From NCBI GenBank assembly GCA_050247435.1, contig JBFWUF010000033.1, positions 1 to 64,000 on the forward strand: DNA of 64,000 bases. The letters run 5' to 3'. The translations under genes were made by a program, and so were the position numbers. Below the pieces are notes generated by a model, which worked only from the letters and a program-made list of their open reading frames with translations, ran no database searches and had not been told where the DNA came from. Shown piece by piece: positions 58,524-64,000 of this stretch. The stretch is from JAJVID01 sp050247435 (GTDB lineage: Bacteria > Acidobacteriota > Blastocatellia > RBC074). The stretch's first letter is position 1. Every line of letters starts with the position of its first letter.

Positions 58524-60068
58524 ATGAACAGAAGAAAATTCCTCTTGAACACAGCCCAGGCTGCGGCGTCTTCAGCGATGTTGCGCAATTCAGCCTTCGC
58601 CATCATCACGTCCGACAACTTGCGCCCGCAGATTCCCTTCGGCGTTCAAAGCGGCGATGTCACGGCCAATCGAGCCATCGTCTGGAGCCGCAGTGACCGC
58701 CCGGCGCGAATGATCGTCGAGTACGCGACGACGGGATCTTTTCAAGGCTCACGGCGCATCATCGGCCCGGCGGCGATTGAACCGAGCGATTTCACGGCGC
58801 GAGTTGATCTGACCGGACTACCAGCCGGGCAAAAGATTTTCTACCGAGTCGCGTTTCAATCGCTCGACGACGCGAAAGTTTTCAGCGAACCCGCCACGGG
58901 CAGTTTTCAAACCGCGCCGACCACAAAACGCGACGTGAGTTTCGTCTGGGGCGGCGACGTGTGCGGACAGGGCTGGGGCATCAATCCTGAATTTGGCGGG
59001 ATGAAAATTTACGAGGCGATGCAGCGGCTGCGGCCTGATTTCTTCATCCATTCGGGCGACACAATCTACGCCGACGGCGTGATCCAGGCCGAGGTCAAAC
59101 TCGACGACGGCTCGATCTGGAAGAACCTGACGACGCCGGAGAAATCTAAAGTCGCCGAAACGATAGATGAATTTCGCGGCGCTTATCGTTACAACCTGCT
59201 GGACGAAAATCTGCGGCGATTCAACTCGGAAGTTCCAATCCTGGCGCAGTGGGACGATCACGAAGTTCGCAACAACTGGTATCCCGGACAGCGGCTGGAT
59301 GACGACAGCCGCTACACCGTCAAAAGCGTTGACCTGTTGGCGGCGCGGGCGCGGCGAGCATTTCTCGATTACCTGCCGCTGCGCTCCAATGCGAATGACC
59401 CAGAACGAATTTATCGCGCGCTCAGCTACGGCCCGTTGCTCGACGTGATCATGCTGGATGAACGCAGCTATCGCGGGCAGAACACGCCGAACCGCCAGAC
59501 GGGGATGAGCGATGAGACCGTGTTCTTCGGCTCGGCGCAGATGGCGTGGATCAAGCAGCGATTGCTCGCGTCCCGCGCGACGTGGAAATTGATCGCCAGC
59601 GACATGCCCATCGGCTTAATCGTGAGCGATGGAAAGAACTTTGATGCCTTCGCCAACGGCGACGGCCCGGCGCTTGGGCGCGAGCTTGAGATGGCCGAAC
59701 TGCTGCGATTCATCAAACGGAACAGGATCAGAAACGTCATCTGGATCACGACGGACGTGCATTATTGCGCGGCGCATTTTTACGATCCCGCCAAAGCGCA
59801 ATTCACGGACTTCAATCCGTTCTGGGAATTCATCGCGGGGCCGCTCAACGCCGGCACATTCGGCCCCGGGAAGATGGACAACACCTTCGGCCCGCAAGTG
59901 AAATTCATCGGCATTCCGCAAGGCATGAAACAGAACCGCTCGCCGAAAGACGGCTTTCAATTTTTCGGCGCGGTCAAAATTGAGGGCAGGACCGGAATGA
60001 TGACCGTCAGTTTGCACGACATCAACGGCAGGAAGATTTTCGGCGTTGATCTGCCGCCACAAAGATAA
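58524..60068 (+). CDS. PhoD-like alkaline phosphatase, Tat-exported
   Basis: A 514-residue metallophosphoesterase. The N-terminus MNRRKFLLNTAQAAASSAML is a twin-arginine signal. The metal site is visible in FVWGGDVCGQGW, FIHSGDTIYADG, LAQWDDHEVRNNWYPG and TDVHYCAAHFYDP. An Fe/Ca-type phosphodiesterase/monoesterase acting outside the cytoplasm is expected. ATG 58524 is chosen for the signal; the open frame extends far upstream through the repeat and antisense of hemN and is not coding there. Confidence 0.87.
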   Translation: MNRRKFLLNTAQAAASSAMLRNSAFAIITSDNLRPQIPFGVQSGDVTANRAIVWSRSDRPARMIVEYATTGSFQGSRRIIGPAAIEPSDFTARVDLTGLPAGQKIFYRVAFQSLDDAKVFSEPATGSFQTAPTTKRDVSFVWGGDVCGQGWGINPEFGGMKIYEAMQRLRPDFFIHSGDTIYADGVIQAEVKLDDGSIWKNLTTPEKSKVAETIDEFRGAYRYNLLDENLRRFNSEVPILAQWDDHEVRNNWYPGQRLDDDSRYTVKSVDLLAARARRAFLDYLPLRSNANDPERIYRALSYGPLLDVIMLDERSYRGQNTPNRQTGMSDETVFFGSAQMAWIKQRLLASRATWKLIASDMPIGLIVSDGKNFDAFANGDGPALGRELEMAELLRFIKRNRIRNVIWITTDVHYCAAHFYDPAKAQFTDFNPFWEFIAGPLNAGTFGPGKMDNTFGPQVKFIGIPQGMKQNRSPKDGFQFFGAVKIEGRTGMMTVSLHDINGRKIFGVDLPPQR

Positions 60069-60096
60069 ACCTGGAAATTGCAATTTGAGATTTGAG

Positions 60097-61032
60097 ATGA
60101 AAGAGACGACGAATCGAATCGCAAGAATTCTGCTCTGCCTGTTGACGCTTGCCGCGCTCATGGCGACGCGGCCTTCGGACGTGAATGGCTGGGGCGCGCA
60201 CGGCCACGAACTCTCAGGCCGCGCGGCTGCCACGAAACTACCCGCCGAGGCGCCGAAGTTTTTCCGCAAGGCTGTCAACCAGCTCGGATATTTAAATCCC
60301 GACCCCGATCGCTGGCGCAGCCGCGAGGAATCGAATCTGGACAAGGCTCTTGATTCGTCTTCCGCGCCGGATCATTTCCTCGACCTCGAACTTGTCCCGC
60401 CAGCCGGGTTCAACGCCGTCAACCGTTACGAATTCACTGCCGAGATGATCAAAGCGGGCCAGAAGCCCACGACCGCCGGCTTCGTCCCGTTCCGAATCCT
60501 GGAAATGTTTCAAAGCCTGCGCATCCAATTCCGCTTGTGGCGCGCTGAGAAAGATTCAAACAAGCGCAAATGGATCGAGCAGCGAATCATCAACGACGCG
60601 GGCATTCTGGGCCATTATGTCAGCGATGTGGCCAACCCGCTGCACACCACGATTCATTACAACGGATGGTCGGGCGCCAATCCGAAAGGTTACACGACAT
60701 ACACGCGCGAGAACGGTATCCATTACCGCTTTGAAGAACTCTACGTGCAATCGCATATCCAGTTGAACGACGCGCTGCCGCTTATCGGCCCCGCGCGCGT
60801 GATCGAAAAGCCGCGCGAGGAGATTTGGAATTACCTGCGAGCGTCGAACGCGCTGGTCGAACAGCTTTACATCCTCGACAAACAGGAGCCATTCGGCGAC
60901 AAGACCGCTTCGCCGGAGCACAAAAAATTTGTCGGCGCGCGGCTGGCCGCTGGGGCGCAGATGCTGCGCGATCTTTGGTGGACGGCCTGGGTGACGAGCG
61001 CGCCACCAACACTCGCCGCGCCAACTCCGTAA
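60097..61032 (+). CDS. Secreted S1/P1 nuclease- or phospholipase C-like zinc protein
   Basis: A 311-residue exported protein. After the signal peptide (about residues 1-31) the mature end begins near NGWGAHGHE, with Trp and His ligands of the tri-zinc fold. APDHFLDLE, GHYVSDVANPLHTTIHYNGW and GIHYRFEELY supply further Asp/His ligands in the order of the S1/P1 nuclease and PLC family. It would cut nucleic acid or phospholipid outside the cell. It follows the PhoD-like gene by 28 bases, suggesting phosphate scavenging together. Confidence 0.8.
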   Translation: MKETTNRIARILLCLLTLAALMATRPSDVNGWGAHGHELSGRAAATKLPAEAPKFFRKAVNQLGYLNPDPDRWRSREESNLDKALDSSSAPDHFLDLELVPPAGFNAVNRYEFTAEMIKAGQKPTTAGFVPFRILEMFQSLRIQFRLWRAEKDSNKRKWIEQRIINDAGILGHYVSDVANPLHTTIHYNGWSGANPKGYTTYTRENGIHYRFEELYVQSHIQLNDALPLIGPARVIEKPREEIWNYLRASNALVEQLYILDKQEPFGDKTASPEHKKFVGARLAAGAQMLRDLWWTAWVTSAPPTLAAPTP

Positions 61033-61058
61033 GCTCGGTAACCGGCGTCGAAAATTTT

Positions 61059-61622
61059 ATGAAACATCCAGCTTTACTCGACCGCAAACGCGCCGCATTG
61101 GCCGTGATTGATATGCAAGAGGCTTTCAGCAAGATCATCCCCGATTTTGACGAGACAGCTTCGCGCATCGCCCTGATAGTTCAAGCCTGCAATCTGCTCA
61201 ACCTGCCGATCATCGTCACCGAACAATACCCGAAAGGTTTGGGACGAACAGCGCACGCAATCGCCGAACATCTCCCGGAAGGCGCTCCTCCCATCGAAAA
61301 GCTTTCGTTTTCAGCCTGCGGCGTACAGGAATTCGACACGCGATTGCGCGAACATCACGTCGAACAGGTGATGCTGTGCGGCATCGAAGCGCACATCTGC
61401 GTCAGCCAAACGGCGCACGACCTGTTGCAAAACGGATATCAGGTTCATCTATTGAGCGACGCGGTTTCGACTAGATTGGCCAGGAATCGCGAGTTGGCAA
61501 TCAACAAGATGGCGAAGGCGGGAGCGATTATTTCTTCGATTGAGATGGCGTTGTTTGAACTCTGTCCGGCGGGAACGCCTGAGTTCAAGCAGATGCAGGC
61601 GGTGGTAAAGCAGTTGAGTTAA
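61059..61622 (+). CDS. Isochorismatase-family cysteine hydrolase
   Basis: A 187-residue hydrolase with the catalytic Asp in AVIDMQEAF, Lys in EQYPKGLGRT and Cys in GIEAHICVSQTAHDLLQNGY. The pattern is that of the YcaC/mitochondrial isochorismatase-domain branch, whose substrates are mostly unknown. ATG 61059 (MKHPALLDRKRAAL) is the first plausible start; no strong ribosome site precedes it. Confidence 0.87.
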   Translation: MKHPALLDRKRAALAVIDMQEAFSKIIPDFDETASRIALIVQACNLLNLPIIVTEQYPKGLGRTAHAIAEHLPEGAPPIEKLSFSACGVQEFDTRLREHHVEQVMLCGIEAHICVSQTAHDLLQNGYQVHLLSDAVSTRLARNRELAINKMAKAGAIISSIEMALFELCPAGTPEFKQMQAVVKQLS

Positions 61623-61700
61623 AAGGTTCGCCTTATGGCTGAAGAACTCAACCGGCAAGTTGCTTCCGCCCGTTGGTTTTTGAGAAATAAATGGGGCCAC

Positions 61701-61775
61701 CGGCGTAGGGGCGGGTATTCTCCGCCCAAGCGCCTCAGTAACGGACGCGGGCGGGGAATACCCGCCCCTACGCCG
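61701..61775. repeat. Inverted repeat CGGCGTAGGGGCGGGTATTC
   Basis: The arms from 61701 and ending 61775 pair over about 27 bases with few mismatches (GGCGGGTATTCTCCGCCC / GGGCGGGGAATACCCGCC). It stands between convergent genes (isochorismatase and the secreted protein at 61823). Confidence 0.88.
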
Positions 61776-61822
61776 TTGTTGCGGCTATTTTTCAAACGTC
61801 ATAAGGCGACACTACAAACAAC

Positions 61823-62350
61823 CTACTTCTTGGCGAAGACCCAGGTTGATTCGCTCGCGCCGCGCGGAGACTCCGATTTGCGATGAACCTTAAGAGTCTT
61901 GCCTTCATCGGCCAGTTCCCAGTGCTCAGTCGTGGTAAACGTGAAAGCGTTCCCCTGAAATTCGCCGCTCAACACCGTCGTAATTTCAAGCGTCTTCCCT
62001 TCATTCAACCACTTCGCCTTCGTGGTTGATTTACCGCGCTGAGTTTCAGCGGTCGTCTCGCTGCCATCGAGTTTGGCCGTCAACGCGCCGCCGCCGCCCA
62101 TCCCGCGTCCGCCACCAGGTCCGCCGCCTTCCGCCATGTCGAGCTTCTGCTCGCGAGTAAGCTGTTTATCGTCCTGCGTGACTGTCCAGGTTCCGCCTTT
62201 CAAACGATCCGCCAACATCTGCGGCAACTGGCTCTTCCCTTTATCCAGTTCCCAGGCGCCCGCGAAGTTAGCTCCTTTTTGCGCGCTGACCGCCGCGACG
62301 CCGATCATCAATGCGCAAAACACACTACAAATCATCAACGCTCTTTTCAT
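61823..62350 (-). CDS. Secreted protein of unknown function, lipocalin-like pattern
   Basis: The 175 residues begin with a signal peptide (MKRALMICSVFCALMIGVAA, cleavage near VSA-Q). NFAGAWELDKGKSQLP is a common opening of small exported beta-barrel-like proteins in Acidobacteria. A Gly-rich loop (GGGPGGGRGMGGGGA) sits mid-protein, followed by alternating strands ending ESTWVFAKK. I do not recognise a defined function. Confidence 0.7.
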   Translation of the reverse strand: MKRALMICSVFCALMIGVAAVSAQKGANFAGAWELDKGKSQLPQMLADRLKGGTWTVTQDDKQLTREQKLDMAEGGGPGGGRGMGGGGALTAKLDGSETTAETQRGKSTTKAKWLNEGKTLEITTVLSGEFQGNAFTFTTTEHWELADEGKTLKVHRKSESPRGASESTWVFAKK

Positions 62351-62486
62351 CGTCTTGTCCTCTGTGAAATTTGAGAGAATCTGAACTGATTACGCCGCCG
62401 CTTTTGAGCAATTGCTGAAAGCAGCGGCGCGATTTCGCTGCCAGATAAGACGAAACGCCCTCTCAAAGGGTCACAATAAATTCGGC

Positions 62487-63617
62487 TCACCTCTCTGTCT
62501 CATCCACGACCTTCCGCGCGACCTCTTCGCGGTGGTGGTTGGCGTCGCCGAACATAATTTCGGACGATTTGGCGCGCTTGTAATAAAGCTGCAGGTTGTG
62601 CTCCCAGGTGAAGCCGATGCCGCCGTGAAGCTGTACGCCACGGTTGCCGACCTCGCGCGCGGCGTCTGAACAAAAGGCTTTGGCGACCGACACGGCCAGC
62701 TTCGCCGACGGGTCGTTTTCCGAAACCGCCCACGCCGCATAGTACGTCGCCGAACGCGCGCTCTCGGTGAAGTTGAACATATCGGCGCACTGGTGCTGGA
62801 CGGCCTGATAGACACCGATTGACTTGCCGAATTGCTGCCGCGTCTTGGCGTACTCGACCGTGTTCTCCAAAGTCCATTGCATTCCGCCGAGCATCTCGGC
62901 GCATAGCGCAACAATGGCCACGTCCGTAGCCGCTTCAATCGCCTCCTGCGTGCGAGTGTTGAACGCGAGCGCGTCGGCTTTAGCCACGACCACGTCGTCG
63001 AATTCGACTGAGTAGAGCTTGCGCGTGGCGTCAATGCCGGGCGTGGCTGCGATCTTCAATCCGCGCGCGCCGCGTTCGACCGGCAGCAAAACCAATCCAT
63101 CATTGCCGCGAGCCACGCAGATGATCACGTCGGCGGCTTCGGCGTCGGTGACAAACTCCTTGCGCCCGCTCAGCCGATACTCTTTGCCTTCTTTTTCCGC
63201 GCGCATCTGAACCACCTGCGGATTCCAATCGGCATCCTCTTCGAGCAACGCGACCGTCGCCTTCATCTCGCCCGCCGCAATCGGTTCCAGATATTGTTTG
63301 CGCTGCCCTTCGCTGCCCGCGCGGTCAATCAACGCGGCGGCCCACAACGTCGAAAGGAACGGTCCTGGCAAACACGCGCGCCCCATCTCTTCCGTGACGG
63401 CAATCAGGTCAACCAGGCTCAAGCCCAGCCCGCCGAATTCTTCGGGGATGATCAATCCCATCCAGCCCTGATCGGCCATCGCGCGCCACAAGCCGTCATC
63501 GAAAGCCGGTTCAGCCGCCATCAACTCACGCACGCGCTCAGGCTTGCATTCGCGCGCGAAGAAATCGCGCGCAGACTGTTGAAGAAGTTTTTGCGCTTTT
63601 GATAGATCGAAGTCCAT
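62487..63617 (-). CDS. Acyl-CoA dehydrogenase, FadE subunit of a paired type
   Basis: A 376-residue acyl-CoA dehydrogenase with LIIPEEFGGLGLSLVDLIAV, YAKTRQQFGKSIGVYQAVQH and LHGGIGFTWEHNLQLYYKRA. The C-terminal catalytic Glu-Gly-Thr motif is absent; SSEIMFGDANHHREEVA stands there instead. This is the form seen in the partner subunit of heterotetrameric enzymes such as those for steroid side chains. It starts 6 bases after the next acyl-CoA dehydrogenase gene, supporting a two-subunit enzyme. Confidence 0.87.
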   Translation of the reverse strand: MDFDLSKAQKLLQQSARDFFARECKPERVRELMAAEPAFDDGLWRAMADQGWMGLIIPEEFGGLGLSLVDLIAVTEEMGRACLPGPFLSTLWAAALIDRAGSEGQRKQYLEPIAAGEMKATVALLEEDADWNPQVVQMRAEKEGKEYRLSGRKEFVTDAEAADVIICVARGNDGLVLLPVERGARGLKIAATPGIDATRKLYSVEFDDVVVAKADALAFNTRTQEAIEAATDVAIVALCAEMLGGMQWTLENTVEYAKTRQQFGKSIGVYQAVQHQCADMFNFTESARSATYYAAWAVSENDPSAKLAVSVAKAFCSDAAREVGNRGVQLHGGIGFTWEHNLQLYYKRAKSSEIMFGDANHHREEVARKVVDETER

Positions 63618-63623
63618 AATTTT

Positions 63624-64000
63624 TCAGTAGCTCTTCGGCAAGCCAAGCACGCGCTCGGCGACGATGTTTCGCAAGATTTCGCTTGTGCCCGCTTCGATGG
63701 TGTTGGCGCGTGTGCGCAGATAATTAAAAACCCATTGCCCGTCGTCGAAGCCCCACAATTGCGCGTGAGGCCCGAGCGTCTCCATCGCCGTTTGCTGAAA
63801 ACGCTGATTGAACTCGCTCCATTGAATTTTGAGGATTGAGCCTTCAGGGCCAGGGACGCCCGTCTGGCTGATTCGGGTGAGCGAGCGCATGTTGGTGAGC
63901 CGGAAAATTTCAAGCTCGATGTAAGCCTGCGCGAGCTTTTGACGATAGATCGGATTCTGGCTGGCAGGTTTGCCGCCGCGCTTTGTCTGGCGAACACGTT
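63624..64000 (-). CDS. Acyl-CoA dehydrogenase (partial, C-terminal part)
   Basis: The gene runs off the right edge; about 125 residues are visible, ending ANTIEAGTSEILRNIVAERV then LGLPKSY. The AGTSEI.RNI phrase and LGLPK end are typical of FadE proteins that pair with the downstream type. The upstream part RQKLAQAYIELEIFRLTNMR is the usual alpha-helical region. The start is outside the window. Confidence 0.85.
   Translation of the reverse strand, partial: RVRQTKRGGKPASQNPIYRQKLAQAYIELEIFRLTNMRSLTRISQTGVPGPEGSILKIQWSEFNQRFQQTAMETLGPHAQLWGFDDGQWVFNYLRTRANTIEAGTSEILRNIVAERVLGLPKSY

Overview
The window looks like a chromosomal segment of an Acidobacteriota bacterium, most plausibly of the Blastocatellia type. 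This is an inference. It rests on the GC-rich bias, the Ser/Thr kinase with a TolB/PD40 propeller encoded next to an ECF sigma factor, a DUF1111-type di-haem cytochrome, several acyl-CoA dehydrogenases, a bactofilin, F420-linked oxidoreductases and many long intergenic palindromes. No rRNA, tRNA or CRISPR array was seen.

Left to right: (1) 289-6119 (+) is the end of a surface-polysaccharide cluster (GT4 glycosyltransferase, WbpV-like SDR, WbpL/WecA-like initiating transferase, GalE-like SDR). (2) 6201-7388 (+) holds cofC (coenzyme F420 synthesis) and a bactofilin. (3) 7479-17310 (-) is a long, tightly spaced gene run. Upstream it carries a CDP-alcohol phosphatidyltransferase and a CoA-thioester catabolic set (two acyl-CoA dehydrogenases, two MaoC hydratases, one CitE-like lyase). 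Downstream it carries a signal peptidase homologue lacking its serine, an F420-type LLM oxidoreductase, a PPOX/F420 protein and a SagB-like double nitroreductase. A GxxExxY (PD-(D/E)XK-like) gene framed by inverted repeats is wedged into this run. (4) 17511-29018 has a di-haem cytochrome (+), then (-) a symporter, a TgpA/DUF58/MoxR trio, a kinase-propeller and its ECF sigma factor. (5) 29175-35464 (+) has a CRP-like regulator, a DUF1111 cytochrome and a large propeller/serine-hydrolase/propeller protein with a perfect CRP-type palindrome upstream.

(6) 35634-44212 (-) is an amino-acid and peptide block: gamma-glutamyltransferase, GNAT, Cys/Met-type PLP enzyme, ACT protein, cyclase-family hydrolase, retropepsin-like protease, aminopeptidase P and the DUF979/DUF969 membrane pair linked to 5-oxoproline transport. 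(7) 44333-48036 has an aldo/keto reductase, a DinB-like protein, a MetR-like regulator and a decayed type I restriction hsdR gene split by a 251-bp palindromic element. (8) 48127-50688 (-) is a membrane H+-pyrophosphatase. (9) 50973-61622 (+) has a motif-less M16 peptidase, ThiL, TtcA, a PRC-barrel protein, HemN, a PhoD-like phosphatase, an S1/P1-nuclease-like protein and an isochorismatase. (10) 61823-64000 (-) has a secreted protein and a paired acyl-CoA dehydrogenase locus running off the edge.

The most unusual layer is non-coding. At least a dozen long hairpins or inverted repeats of several sequence families sit in the gaps. Some supply the stop codon or last residues of a gene, one forms the leader of the ECF sigma gene, one has replaced the middle of hsdR, and one pair frames the GxxExxY gene. 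Short AT-rich repeat words have also been absorbed in frame into ThiL and the M16 protein.
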